Assembly: GCF_001013905.1 (NCBI RefSeq)
Contig: NZ_LN831790.1
Span: 124,001 to 188,000, forward strand
DNA length: 64,000 nucleotides
Direction: 5' to 3'
Origin: Streptomyces leeuwenhoekii
GTDB lineage: Bacteria > Actinomycetota > Actinomycetes > Streptomycetales > Streptomycetaceae
Part shown: in pieces, positions 46,051 through 55,155 of the stretch
Layout: each line of letters begins with the position of its first letter
Position numbering within the stretch: position 1 is the first letter of the stretch
The notes under the pieces: model-generated
The model's input: only the letters and a program-made list of their open reading frames with translations
The model's database searches: none
Told to the model about the DNA's origin: nothing
Program-made: the position numbers and the translations under genes

Positions 46051-47133
46051 TCACGGATGCGACCGGGGGCCGGCGATGAACGCCTCGACCGCGGCGACGG
46101 CGTCCGAGTCGCTGTACTGTTCGGGCGGTGACTTCATGAAGTATGACGATGCGGCGAGCAGCGGCCCGCCGATGCCGCGGTCGAGTGCGATCTTGGCTGC
46201 CCGAACGGCGTCGATGACGACGCCCGCCGAGTTCGGCGAGTCCCACACTTCGAGCTTGTACTCCAGCGACAGCGGTACGTCGCCGAAGGCCCGCCCCTCG
46301 AGGCGCACGTAGGCCCACTTGCGGTCGTCGAGCCAGGGCACGTGGTCCGACGGCCCGATGTGCACGGCCCCCGGGCTCATGGGGTGGCCGATCTGCGAGG
46401 TCACCGCCTGGGTCTTCGACGTCTTCTTCGACTCCAGGCGTTCGCGCTCCAGCATGTTGCGGAAGTCCATGTTGCCGCCGACGTTGAGCTGCATGGTGCG
46501 GTCGAGGCGGACACCGCGCTCCTCGAACAGGCGGGCCAGCACCCGATGCGTGATGGTGGCGCCTACCTGGGACTTGATGTCGTCCCCGATGATCGGCACG
46601 CCCGCGTCGGTGAACTTCGCCGCCCACCGCGGGTCCGAGGCGATGAACACCGGCAGCGCGTTGACGAAGGCCACGCCCGCGTCGAGGGCGCACTGCGCGT
46701 AGAACCGGTCCGCCTCCTCGCTGCCGACGGGGAGGTAGGAGACGAGTACGTCGGCCTCGCTCTCGCGCAGCGCCGCGACGACATCGACGGGCTGCGCACC
46801 CGATTCCGTGATGGCCTGCCGGTAGTAGTGGCCCAGACCGTCCAGCGTGGGTCCCCGCGACACGGTGACGCCGGTCGGCGGGACGTCGCAGATCTTGACG
46901 GTGTTGTTCTCCGACCGGAAGACGGCGGAGGCGAGGTCCTGCCCGACCTTTTTGGCGTCGACGTCGAACGCGGCGACGAACTGCAGATCGCGTACGTGAT
47001 AGCCGCCGAACTCGACGTGCATCAGCCCGGGTACGCGGGCCGCGGGGTCGGCGTCGGCGTAGTACTGCACTCCTTGCACGAGGGAGGATGCACAGTTTCC
47101 GATGCCGGCAACGGCCACTCGTATCTTGCTCAT
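46051..47133 (-). CDS. hyg18: myo-Inositol-1-phosphate synthase
   Basis: 360 residues, the length of actinobacterial MIPS. Motifs: [20 protein letters not shown] (NAD site), then [19 protein letters not shown] [11 protein letters not shown], and the Lys-rich [10 protein letters not shown]. Converts glucose 6-phosphate to 1L-myo-inositol 1-phosphate, the start of the aminocyclitol. Spaced 49 bases from the MFS gene and 67 from the dehydrogenase gene upstream. Confidence 0.95.
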   Translation of the reverse strand: MSKIRVAVAGIGNCASSLVQGVQYYADADPAARVPGLMHVEFGGYHVRDLQFVAAFDVDAKKVGQDLASAVFRSENNTVKICDVPPTGVTVSRGPTLDGLGHYYRQAITESGAQPVDVVAALRESEADVLVSYLPVGSEEADRFYAQCALDAGVAFVNALPVFIASDPRWAAKFTDAGVPIIGDDIKSQVGATITHRVLARLFEERGVRLDRTMQLNVGGNMDFRNMLERERLESKKTSKTQAVTSQIGHPMSPGAVHIGPSDHVPWLDDRKWAYVRLEGRAFGDVPLSLEYKLEVWDSPNSAGVVIDAVRAAKIALDRGIGGPLLAASSYFMKSPPEQYSDSDAVAAVEAFIAGPRSHP

Positions 47134-47200
47134 GGTTGTCCCTTCCGCCTCGATCGCAGTCAGCAGGGGGGCGGCCTGGAGCGGCCGGCCCGCACAGGGG

Positions 47201-48190
47201 TCACGGCGCCACCGGCACCGATCCCGAGGTGGCCGAGCGCTCCGCCGCCAGCGCACAGCGCAGCGCGTCGTGGGAGTCGCGCCAGGTGCCCGCGGCCGGG
47301 TCGGCCGGCCCGCCCGCGGCCATCGTCAGGAACGCCCGCACCTGTGCGCGGTAGGCGGTGGCGAACCGGTCCCAGTACCCGCGGAAGCGCGGTGCCTCCC
47401 CGCCCGCCCCGGGAGCGTTCGCGCCCGTCGGTCCGTTCTCCAGGTTGCCCCGCTCGCCGAGGACCTCGGCGCGGACGTCGTAGCCCAGGGGCTGCCACCG
47501 GCCGGCGGACAGCACGCCCAGGGTGTCGTCGTCCAGGCGGACCATCGCCGTGACGGTGTCGAAGTCGCCGATGTCCGCCAGTTCCGGGCAGGACAGCGCC
47601 GCGCCGTCGGCCACCACCTGGACGATCTCGCGGCCGGTCAGCCACCGCACCATGTCGAAGTCGTGCAGCATCAGATCGGTGAAGACGGTACCGCTCTGGC
47701 GCAGCCGGTCGACCGGGGGCGGCGAGACGTCGTGCGAGACCAGCCGCAGTAACTGCACACGCCCCAGTCGCCCCGCGACCGTGCGGGCCCGCAGGTCGGC
47801 GAAGCCCGGGTCGAAGTGCCGCTGGAAGCCCACCCAGAGGGGTACGCCGTGCCGCTCGGCCAGCGTGCCCAGCGCCTCGGTGCGCGGCAGGTCGATGGCC
47901 AGTGGCTTCTCGCACAGCGTCGGCACTCCTGCCTCGACCAGCGCCTCCACCAGTTCCGGGTGGGCGGTGGTGCCCGCCGTGACCAGCGCCGCGTCGCAGC
48001 CGCGCGCGACCAGTTCTCCCACCGAGGCCGCCACGGTCGCCGAGGCGGTCTCCTGGGCGAGCTTCTCGGCGCGGGCGGGTTCCGCGTCCACGCAGACCAG
48101 GTGGTGCGGCCCGAGCGCGTCCAGGTGGTGGGCGTACATCGCGCCGATCCGGCCGCAGCCCACGACGGCGACCGTCATGCGCGCGGTCAC
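47201..48190 (-). CDS. hyg17: Inositol dehydrogenase (Gfo/Idh/MocA)
   Basis: 329 residues from a GTG overlapping the glycosyltransferase stop (GTGA). Rossmann start [17 protein letters not shown], the EKP motif CEKPLAID, and [20 protein letters not shown] [12 protein letters not shown] with catalytic Asp/His. It oxidises one inositol hydroxyl to the inosose that the aminotransferase then aminates. I recall Hyg17 and Hyg8 as essential for this amination. Confidence 0.9.
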   Translation of the reverse strand: MTARMTVAVVGCGRIGAMYAHHLDALGPHHLVCVDAEPARAEKLAQETASATVAASVGELVARGCDAALVTAGTTAHPELVEALVEAGVPTLCEKPLAIDLPRTEALGTLAERHGVPLWVGFQRHFDPGFADLRARTVAGRLGRVQLLRLVSHDVSPPPVDRLRQSGTVFTDLMLHDFDMVRWLTGREIVQVVADGAALSCPELADIGDFDTVTAMVRLDDDTLGVLSAGRWQPLGYDVRAEVLGERGNLENGPTGANAPGAGGEAPRFRGYWDRFATAYRAQVRAFLTMAAGGPADPAAGTWRDSHDALRCALAAERSATSGSVPVAP

Positions 48191-49479
48191 GGGCGCACCC
48201 CCGTGGCCGCCATGGCGCCATGGGCCAGGCCGGCCAGGTCCACCGACTCCTGGCACGCGCGCAGGCGCCGTCCCCACAGCGCGGCCCGTTCGGTGAACCG
48301 GGCGTCGTCGAGGACCTCGGTGATGGCTCGCCGGATGTCCTCGACGCGCACGCAGGGCTGGTCGGACAGGCCCGAGTACCGGTCCCGGAACAGCAGTCGC
48401 CCGTGCGCGGTGGTCTCACTGGTCCGCAGCAGCAGCCCGGCTCCGGTGCCCTCCACCAACTGCCTGCCGTTCATTTCCTGCTCGGACATGAACGGCATGA
48501 CGACCGAGGGCTTGCCGTGCGTCAGGGTGGCCAGCACCGTAGCCGAACCACCGTGGCTGACCACCACGTCGGCCCAGGCCAGCGGGGCGTCCAGGCCGGT
48601 GAAGCCCGCCATCGTGACGTTGTCCGGCACCTTCAGGCCGCTCTCCAGGGCCAGGCCGCCGGAGACGTACACCGACCACGGCTGGTCCGCGCAGGCGTCC
48701 AGCAGGCTCTGCATGGCCGGCCGGCCCACGCTGCCGCCGCTGCCGATGGTGATGTACACCCGTGGGGCGCCGGCGGGCAGCGGGGCGGAGGCGTCGGCGG
48801 CCCCCACCGGGTTCCAGTACATCGGTCCGACGTAGTGCAGCTCGCCCCGGTGCGGTGGCCCGTCGAGTGGTTCGAGGCCGGGCAGGCTCGACACCAGGGT
48901 GACGTCGCCCCACAACAGGTGTTCGGCCCGGTCCACCGGGCCGAGGCCCAGCTCGCGCGAGACCCCGTCCCAGACCGGCAGGCTCGGCGGGTGCGGCAGC
49001 AGGTCCCGCGGCGCCACCGTCGACCACGGCATCCACCCGTTGGGCCGCTCCGTGACGAAGTCCGCGTCGGCGAGGGAGACCACGGGGACGCCCCGGGCCC
49101 GTGCGGCCAGGGCCGCGGTCGGGCACATGTCGATGACGACCAGCGTGGGCCGGTAGGTCTCGATCAGGCGGGTGTCCGCCGCGACCCGCTGCCGGACCCG
49201 GTCGGAGCGGTGGTACATCGCCGCTACGGCGAACACGCGTTCCACGTCCGCGAAGGGCAGGTACGACGGCTTGGGGTGCCGGTCGGGCAGGCACGGCGCT
49301 TCCGGCTGCGAGGCGAGCACCGGGAACCCCGCCTCGCGCACCATGGCGGTAATCCCGCAGTCCGCGAAGGCCACCTCGTCACCCGCGCCGGCCAGCGCCG
49401 AGGCCAGGACGAGGCAGCGGCCCGTGTACGCGGCGCCACCGCCCCAGCCCCAGGGGAAGAACAACACTCGTTCGCTCAC
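48187..49479 (-). CDS. hyg16: Glycosyltransferase (GT-B, MGT-like)
   Basis: 430 residues from a GTG with GGAGGA six bases upstream. A GT1-type protein: N-terminal FFPWGWGGGAAYTGRCL, and C-terminal nucleotide-sugar region DVVVSHGGSATVLATLTHG and PFMSEQEMNGRQLVE. It should attach the fucofuranose to the phenol of the cinnamoyl part. The donor is a GDP-sugar, somewhat unusual for this fold, in which UDP/TDP donors dominate. Symbol by order. Confidence 0.85.
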   Translation of the reverse strand: MSERVLFFPWGWGGGAAYTGRCLVLASALAGAGDEVAFADCGITAMVREAGFPVLASQPEAPCLPDRHPKPSYLPFADVERVFAVAAMYHRSDRVRQRVAADTRLIETYRPTLVVIDMCPTAALAARARGVPVVSLADADFVTERPNGWMPWSTVAPRDLLPHPPSLPVWDGVSRELGLGPVDRAEHLLWGDVTLVSSLPGLEPLDGPPHRGELHYVGPMYWNPVGAADASAPLPAGAPRVYITIGSGGSVGRPAMQSLLDACADQPWSVYVSGGLALESGLKVPDNVTMAGFTGLDAPLAWADVVVSHGGSATVLATLTHGKPSVVMPFMSEQEMNGRQLVEGTGAGLLLRTSETTAHGRLLFRDRYSGLSDQPCVRVEDIRRAITEVLDDARFTERAALWGRRLRACQESVDLAGLAHGAMAATGVRP

Positions 49480-49511
49480 ACGTCCTCCAGATCGTCCGTC
49501 GTCCTCGTCGC

Positions 49512-50252
49512 TCAGGCCGTCATTCCGCCGTCCACCGCGATCACCTGCCCGGTGACGTAGGACGCCGAGGGGGAGCACAGGAAGGCCACGACCGAGGCGA
49601 TCTCCTCCGGGCGGCCCGCCCGGCGCAGCGGAGTCCGGTCCACCACCCCCTGCCGCAGCCCGGCGGGCATGCGGTCGTGGGCAGGCGTGTCGGCGACCAA
49701 GCCGGGCGCCACGCAGTTGCAGGTGATCCCGTAACGCCCGTACTCCTTCGCGGTCGTCCAGGTCAGGCCATGCAGACCGGACTTGGCGGCGGCGTAGGCC
49801 GCCTGGCCCGGCTGTCCGCGCAGCCCCGCCACCGACGACACCAGGACGAGGCGTCCGCCCGCGCGCCCCGCCATCACCGTCACCGCGGCCTGCAGACAGC
49901 GGAACGCGCCGCTCAGATTGACCGCCAGCTGCTCGGCCCACTCGTCCTCGGAGACGGCGAGCAGCAGCCGGTCCCGGTGGACTCCGGAGTTGACCACGAG
50001 CGCGTCCAGGCGGCCGAACTCCTCGACGACCCGCTCGACCACCTGGCGGCCGCTGTGCGGGCGGGACAGGTCGGCCGTCACCGCCAGCGCGGCCGAGCCA
50101 GCGGCCCGCAGCTCGCCGGCCAGGGCTGCCGCGGCCTCCTCGTTGCGGTGCGCGTGGACCGCCACGGCATAGCCCTGCCGGGCCAGTTCACCGGCGATGG
50201 CCCGGCCGAGAGGTCCTGAGCCCCCGGTCACCAGGGCGGTCCGCGCGCTCAT
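49512..50252 (-). CDS. hyg15: 3-Oxoacyl-ACP reductase (FabG-like KR)
   Basis: 246 residues; its ATG overlaps the stop of the BtrH-like gene. Motif [17 protein letters not shown], Asn-Ser-Tyr-Lys set: [34 protein letters not shown], and the terminal [14 protein letters not shown]. It reduces the beta-keto group made by the single condensation before the MaoC protein dehydrates it. Confidence 0.93.
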   Translation of the reverse strand: MSARTALVTGGSGPLGRAIAGELARQGYAVAVHAHRNEEAAAALAGELRAAGSAALAVTADLSRPHSGRQVVERVVEEFGRLDALVVNSGVHRDRLLLAVSEDEWAEQLAVNLSGAFRCLQAAVTVMAGRAGGRLVLVSSVAGLRGQPGQAAYAAAKSGLHGLTWTTAKEYGRYGITCNCVAPGLVADTPAHDRMPAGLRQGVVDRTPLRRAGRPEEIASVVAFLCSPSASYVTGQVIAVDGGMTA

Positions 50253-51304
50253 GTCGCCGCGCCCTCGACCAGCGGGAAGCAGGTGCCCTTGATGTGGGCG
50301 AAACGTTCGCGCAGCCGGGCGGCGGCCTCGTCGCCGGCCCCGGCGTCGGCGAGCCCGTCCCGGCCGCCGGCGGCGCACAGGGCCTCCCCCAGGCGGTCGA
50401 GCGCGGTCCGCAGCGGCCGGGCCAGTTCCAGGACCCGTGGGTACACCGCCGGCGGGTCGGACTGCTCGTGGGCCGTGATCAGGGCGATGCCGAGCCGCTT
50501 GGCACACACCCGGGCGCCGAACGCCGCAGTGCGCACCGCGGCCATGCCCGGCGGCAGACCGGTTGCCCCGCCCGGCTCCAGCGGCCCGGCCAGGGCGTTG
50601 CCGTACAGGAACAGCAGCGGCTGGATGTCGCCGAGGACCAGCACGTGCAGGGCGCGGGCCGTCACCGGGTCGAGTCCGGTCCCGGTCAGCTCGTCGAACA
50701 GCTCGCCCAGGGCGCGGGCGCCCACCGAGAACAGCTCGGTGTCGCGGTGCAGCCGCGCCGCGAAGTACTCCTCGGGATCGGTCGTGTCGGGCGGGCGGGT
50801 CACCGCAACCGTGCCCACCCAGGTGAACAGCGCCCGCAGTCCGGGCGTCAGCGTCCAGTGGCGCCGGAAGCCGTCGTCCGGGTCGGCGTCGGTGTCCAGG
50901 ACGGTGATGACGCCGTCCCGCGGTGACCAGCGCGTGGCGAGGACCGCGTGGTCGTGGAAGTGGAAGCGGCCTTCGTACACGTCGCCGGGGAGGTGGAACC
51001 GGTCCGGCAGCACCATCACCGGCTCGCCCGCGGCCAGGCGTTCCAGGAGGAACGGCACGTTGCGGCCGCCGTCGTCGAACGCGGTGCGGTAATCCACCCG
51101 GCAGCCGTCGAAGTCCTTGGCCAGGTCCCGGCCCACCGGGTCCAGCGGGCCGTTCAGCGCACGGGCCACCGCGAGTGGTTCCAGACCCCGGAACCGCAGC
51201 ACGGCCTCGACACAGCGCAGGACACAGTTCAGTCCGTCCAGCGCCCGGTCCCGCCACCCCAGGGCGCCCTGCTGGTCGAACCGCGGGGTCGTCGTACCGG
51301 TCAC
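50249..51304 (-). CDS. hyg14: BtrH-like acyltransferase, candidate amide synthase
   Basis: 351 residues from a GTG overlapping the ACP stop (GTGA). The N-terminal half looks like the BtrH_N / C39-peptidase-like domain: a conserved Asn-Cys ([17 protein letters not shown]) and a later His-Asp ([13 protein letters not shown]), with [10 protein letters not shown] after it. BtrH in butirosin formation moves an acyl group from an ACP to an aminoglycoside amine. Encoded directly after an ACP in a pathway that needs an amide between an ACP-bound cinnamoyl group and an aminocyclitol, this is the best candidate for that step. The role is inference. Symbol by order. Confidence 0.7.
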   Translation of the reverse strand: MTGTTTPRFDQQGALGWRDRALDGLNCVLRCVEAVLRFRGLEPLAVARALNGPLDPVGRDLAKDFDGCRVDYRTAFDDGGRNVPFLLERLAAGEPVMVLPDRFHLPGDVYEGRFHFHDHAVLATRWSPRDGVITVLDTDADPDDGFRRHWTLTPGLRALFTWVGTVAVTRPPDTTDPEEYFAARLHRDTELFSVGARALGELFDELTGTGLDPVTARALHVLVLGDIQPLLFLYGNALAGPLEPGGATGLPPGMAAVRTAAFGARVCAKRLGIALITAHEQSDPPAVYPRVLELARPLRTALDRLGEALCAAGGRDGLADAGAGDEAAARLRERFAHIKGTCFPLVEGAAT

Positions 51305-51591
51305 CGCAGCCCTCCGCCGGCGGTCCGCGCCCGGAGGGCCAGGGTGTCCGCCAGGTGCCCCAGGGTGTTGAAGACGGTCCAGTCGGTCTCTTCCTCGCTG
51401 TAGGGCACTCCCCACTGCTCCTCGAAGCGGGAAAGCACCACGATCAGGTCCAGCGAGTCCATGCCGATGTCGTCCAGCGTGGTGTTCTCGTCGAGGCTGT
51501 CGGGCAGGTGGGGCCGCTCGGACAGCACGCTGGTGATCAGCTGCAGGATGCGGTCGCGGTCGGCCTGCTGGGGAGTCGTCGCGTCGGTCAC
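51301..51591 (-). CDS. hyg13: Acyl carrier protein 1
   Basis: 96 residues from a GTG with AGAGGAAA upstream. The phosphopantetheine site is [19 protein letters not shown]. It lies between the AMP ligase and the BtrH-like gene, so it is the likely carrier of the starter and of the finished acyl chain. Symbol by order. Confidence 0.93.
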   Translation of the reverse strand: MTDATTPQQADRDRILQLITSVLSERPHLPDSLDENTTLDDIGMDSLDLIVVLSRFEEQWGVPYSEEETDWTVFNTLGHLADTLALRARTAGGGLR

Positions 51592-51650
51592 TTTCCTCTG
51601 TCCTCTCGTCGGTGACTCGTTCCTTGTCGTCCGGTTCGCCGGCCGGGCCG

Positions 51651-53006
51651 TCAGCCGTCGCCCTCCATCAGCAGGCCCCTGCGGATCTTTCCGCTGCCTG
51701 TGCGGGGCAGTTCGTCGACCCGTCGGATCACCGAGGGCACCTTCACGGCCATGAGCCGTTCGCGGGCCCAGCGGCGCAGTGCTGCGGGGTCGAAGTCGTC
51801 GGCGCCGGCCTCGACGAAGGCCCACACCTGGCACTCCCCCGACGGCCCGGGGCGACCCACCACGGCGCAGTCGCGCACCCAGGTCAGGTCCCGCAGGACG
51901 GCCTCCACCTCGGTGGGGGAGACCTTGTTCCCGCCGATGTTGATGATCAGGTCACTGCGGCCGGTCAGCCGCAGCCCGTCGTCGCCGAACACCCCCAGGT
52001 CACCGGTGGCGACCCAGCCGTCGGCGTCCGCCAGCGGCTCGGCGCGCCCCGCCGCCATCCGGACCGGGGACAGACCGGGAAACCGCGCCCTCACCGGTCC
52101 CGGCTCGCCGTCGCCCGCCGTGAGGCCCACGCCGGGCAACGGGTGTCCGACGGTGCCGCCGCCACCGGCGGGCGCAAGGGTCAACTGGCCCAGCTCGGAG
52201 TTGCCGTAGTGATCGTGCACGGCGACGCCCGCGTCGTGCCAGGCGGTGACCGCGTGGGCGGGCAGGGCGTCGCCCGCGCTGACACACCGCTTCCAGGTGC
52301 AGGTGCGCGGCACCTCGCTCCGGCCCCACCAGTCCAGCACCACCGGCACGCTCTGCAGGACGGTGGGCCGGTGCCGCTCGGCCAGACGTGCGGCCTGTGC
52401 CGGGGTCAGCGGGCCGGGCGGCACCACCTGACAGGCCCCCGCCGACAGGACGGCCAGGGTGCCCGCCTCGATCGCGTAGCTGTGGCCGAGCGGACTGGTG
52501 GTGAGCACGACGTCGTCGGCGTCGAGATCGAGGCCTTGGGCGAAGACGGCCGAGTTGCGCAGGGTCCCCGACCACTGGCGGGATATCACCTTCGGCCGAC
52601 CGCTTGTCCCCGAACTCGTCACCGCGAAGGCCGGCTCCCCGGCGCCGCCCGGCCCGGCCGGGCCGAGCCGGGTCACCAGGCCGTCGGCGATGTACAGCTC
52701 GGCGCCGAAGTCTGCCAGCGCGGCCGAGCGTTCCGTCTCCGCGGCGCGTTCCTGCAGGACCACCACGGCGGCGTGCAGGGACGTCGCGGCGGCGAAGTCG
52801 ACCACCGAGTCGAGCAGGGACGTCATCACGACGCCGACCCGGGTGCCCGGCCCGACACCCGCCTCGCCCAGCTCCAGGGTCCGCCGCGTGACCTCGCGTT
52901 CCAGCGCGGCATACGTCACCGACCGGCGCCGGTCCACGACCGCGACCCGATCGCCCCGTCCGGCGCGGCGGTGACCGGCCAGGACGTCCACCAGGGTGTC
53001 GTCCAC
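51651..53006 (-). CDS. hyg12: AMP-dependent acyl ligase (hydroxybenzoate loading)
   Basis: 451 residues from a GTG with GGAGGG upstream. Adenylation motifs: FAVTSSGTSGRPKVISRQ, HDHYGNSELGQ, WVATGDLGVFGDDGLRLTGR and a C-terminal RTGSGKIRR with the catalytic Lys. It should activate 4-hydroxy- or 3,4-dihydroxybenzoate and load it on an ACP or CoA to start the chain. Shorter than typical 500-residue ligases because of a trimmed N-terminus. Confidence 0.9.
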   Translation of the reverse strand: MDDTLVDVLAGHRRAGRGDRVAVVDRRRSVTYAALEREVTRRTLELGEAGVGPGTRVGVVMTSLLDSVVDFAAATSLHAAVVVLQERAAETERSAALADFGAELYIADGLVTRLGPAGPGGAGEPAFAVTSSGTSGRPKVISRQWSGTLRNSAVFAQGLDLDADDVVLTTSPLGHSYAIEAGTLAVLSAGACQVVPPGPLTPAQAARLAERHRPTVLQSVPVVLDWWGRSEVPRTCTWKRCVSAGDALPAHAVTAWHDAGVAVHDHYGNSELGQLTLAPAGGGGTVGHPLPGVGLTAGDGEPGPVRARFPGLSPVRMAAGRAEPLADADGWVATGDLGVFGDDGLRLTGRSDLIINIGGNKVSPTEVEAVLRDLTWVRDCAVVGRPGPSGECQVWAFVEAGADDFDPAALRRWARERLMAVKVPSVIRRVDELPRTGSGKIRRGLLMEGDG

Positions 53007-53008
53007 GG

Positions 53009-53767
53009 TCAGCCCTCCTTGTACGCCGTGACGCGGTAACCGTGCCGGCTGCCCGCCGCGGATACCGTGGCCGCGGCCGCCGCGCCGTCTCCGCGGACCC
53101 GTGCGGCCAGCTCGGCCAGCGGCGTGGTCGCGCGCACGTCGGCCGTCCGCGTTTGCGCCGCGGAGCACTTCTCGACGGCGCCGAGCCGCGCGAGCACCCG
53201 GGCGTGGCGCCGACGCGCCCGCGCGGCCGTCTCCAGGACCAGGAACGCCGCCCACCCCGGCACCGGGCCGCTGCCGCGTGCCTGGGCGGCGGCCGGGCTG
53301 AGCATCTCGTAGGCGCCGCACAGCACCGGGGTGTCGGGCGCGAGCCGGAGCCTGCGCTGTGCGACCGCAAGGGCCTGCAGACCCGCACCGGCGCCCAGCA
53401 CGGTGGTGCAGAAGCCGTTCAGCCGGTGGCGCAGGCAGATCAGCGACGTCACGCCGTGCGGGTTGAAGTACACGAAGGACTCGGGCGCCAGCGAGGAGCG
53501 CGCACCCGCGTCCAGCCGGGCCCGGATGCCCTCCGCTACGTGCCCCGAGCCGTACACCGAGCCCACGACGCACGCCCGTTCGCCGGGCTCCGCCTCACCC
53601 GTGCCTGCCAGCGCCCGGCCCGCCAGCTCGGCGATACGTTCCGGCAGTTCCTGCGTCCACTTGTCCACCTCCCGCCAGCCCCCGGGCCCCTCGCGGTGGG
53701 CGCGCCACAGGTCGTCGGTGTCGACCCCGCCCGAGGCCAGGGCGGTGATCACGAAGGAGTCGTCCAT
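53009..53767 (-). CDS. hyg11: Ketosynthase-like partner protein without catalytic Cys
   Basis: 252 residues, about half a ketosynthase; matches the KS N-terminal-like (Ketoacyl-synt_2) type. The region that should hold the nucleophile reads CTTVLGAGAGLQALAVA, with Gly in place of Cys; ESFVYFNPHGVTSLICLR precedes it. It overlaps the KS gene (TGATG) and probably pairs with it, like a chain-length-factor-type partner. No condensing activity of its own is expected. Symbol by order. Confidence 0.75.
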   Translation of the reverse strand: MDDSFVITALASGGVDTDDLWRAHREGPGGWREVDKWTQELPERIAELAGRALAGTGEAEPGERACVVGSVYGSGHVAEGIRARLDAGARSSLAPESFVYFNPHGVTSLICLRHRLNGFCTTVLGAGAGLQALAVAQRRLRLAPDTPVLCGAYEMLSPAAAQARGSGPVPGWAAFLVLETAARARRRHARVLARLGAVEKCSAAQTRTADVRATTPLAELAARVRGDGAAAAATVSAAGSRHGYRVTAYKEG

Positions 53768-54900
53768 CAGGCCTCCCGGAAGACGAGTGCGGTGTTGATG
53801 CCGCCCAGGCCGCAAGAGACGCTGAGCGCCGTGCGCAGCTCCGGGACGGACCGCGGGCCGTCGTCGAGGACCAGGTCGAGGTCCGCGCACATCGGGTCCA
53901 CCGGCTCGGCACCCCAGGTCGGGGTGACTGCGCGGTGGGCCAGGGACAGGACGCAGGTCAGCGCCTCGACGGCGCCCGCGCCGCCCTGCAGGTGCCAGAG
54001 CACTCCCTTGACGCTGTTGACCGGGATGGAGGTCAGGTGGGGGCCGAACACCGCGCGTAGCGCCGTGATCTCGGCGTCGTCGCCGCGGCGGGTGCCCGGG
54101 CCGTGCGTGTTGACCAGGTCGACGTCCCGCGGTTCGAGCCCGGCGTCGGCCAGCGCGAGCCGGATGGCCTGCTCGATGCCGTCGGCCGCCGGCGCGACGA
54201 GGTGGCCGGTGGCGTTGGTCAGTCCGCACCCGGCCAGCACGGCCAGCGGGGCGCGGTCACCCGGGGCTGTGGCGTCGAGCGGTTCGAGCCGCAGCACCGC
54301 CGCTCCCTCGGACAGGCCGATGCCCCGCCGCCGGGTGCTGAACGGCCGGCAGCCCTCCGGGCCCAGCGTGCGCAGCGAGTTCAGGCCGAGGAAGGCCATG
54401 TCGGTCACGGCGTCGGCACCTCCGACCACGGCGGCCGGGGCGTCACCGGCCGCCACCAGGTCACGGGCCACGGCGATGGCCACGGCACCCGAGGCGGAGG
54501 CGGTGGCGACGGTGACGGCCTCGCCGCCCAGGCCGGTGCGCTCGGCGCAGGCCCCGGCCAGGTCACCGGCGAGGTGCCCCGGCTCAGGGGGGACCACGCC
54601 GGGATCCGTGGTGCCGAGGACGAGCGCGATGCCCTCGCGGTCGCCCTCGGCGACGCCGTCCAGCGCCTCCAGGACGGCCGACTCGGCGAGGTCCAGGGCC
54701 CGCCACGCGCCGTCCGCACCGGTGTGACCGGCCACCTGGCCCGCCGCGCGCAGGGTGGCGCCCTCGGTGTCGAACGCCGTGAGGGGTGGACGGTGCGCCC
54801 GTCCGGTGGTCAGCGCCTCCCACAGCGCGGACACCCCCACTCCGCCCGGACTGCACACGCCCGCCGCGGTGACGGCGACCTCACGTCGTGCGGTGCTCAT
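53767..54900 (-). CDS. hyg10: Ketosynthase with Cys-to-Ser active site
   Basis: 377 residues. A KAS II-like fold with both catalytic histidines in place (NTHGPGTRRGD and NSVKGVLWHLQGGAGAVEAL), but the nucleophile position reads TVATASASGAVA, where active KSs have TACxSG; the codon is TCC, Ser. A Cys-less KS normally only decarboxylates, yet this is the only full-length KS in the cluster and one condensation is needed. It starts in an ATGA-type overlap with the ACP gene. Either the Ser acts as nucleophile or the condensation is done differently. Symbol by order. Confidence 0.88.
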   Translation of the reverse strand: MSTARREVAVTAAGVCSPGGVGVSALWEALTTGRAHRPPLTAFDTEGATLRAAGQVAGHTGADGAWRALDLAESAVLEALDGVAEGDREGIALVLGTTDPGVVPPEPGHLAGDLAGACAERTGLGGEAVTVATASASGAVAIAVARDLVAAGDAPAAVVGGADAVTDMAFLGLNSLRTLGPEGCRPFSTRRRGIGLSEGAAVLRLEPLDATAPGDRAPLAVLAGCGLTNATGHLVAPAADGIEQAIRLALADAGLEPRDVDLVNTHGPGTRRGDDAEITALRAVFGPHLTSIPVNSVKGVLWHLQGGAGAVEALTCVLSLAHRAVTPTWGAEPVDPMCADLDLVLDDGPRSVPELRTALSVSCGLGGINTALVFREA

Positions 54901-55154
54901 GGCCGCTCACCCCGGATCAGGGCCGCGGCGAGCGACTCGATACTCGCCGATTCGAGTACGGCGTTGTCCGGCAGCAGCACGCCCAGCTCCTGTTCCAGCT
55001 CTCCGACCACCGTAATGAGCAGCACCGAGTCGATGCCGGCCAGGGCCAGCGGCTCGGTGTCGGCCAGCCACGGCAGGCCCGGCTCTTCCCTCAGCCGGTG
55101 CGCGAGCTTGGCCCGCACCCGCGTCCGCATCGCCTCATGGGTGTCCACGGCCAT
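54897..55154 (-). CDS. hyg9: Acyl carrier protein 2
   Basis: 85 residues, MAVDTHEAMRTRVRAKL at the start and phosphopantetheine site LALAGIDSVLLITVVGEL. DSV replaces the common DSL. One base separates it from the aminotransferase stop, and it overlaps the KS start. Two ACPs in one pathway suggest separate carriers for starter and extender or for elongation and transfer. Confidence 0.92.
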   Translation of the reverse strand: MAVDTHEAMRTRVRAKLAHRLREEPGLPWLADTEPLALAGIDSVLLITVVGELEQELGVLLPDNAVLESASIESLAAALIRGERP

Positions 55155-55155
55155 G

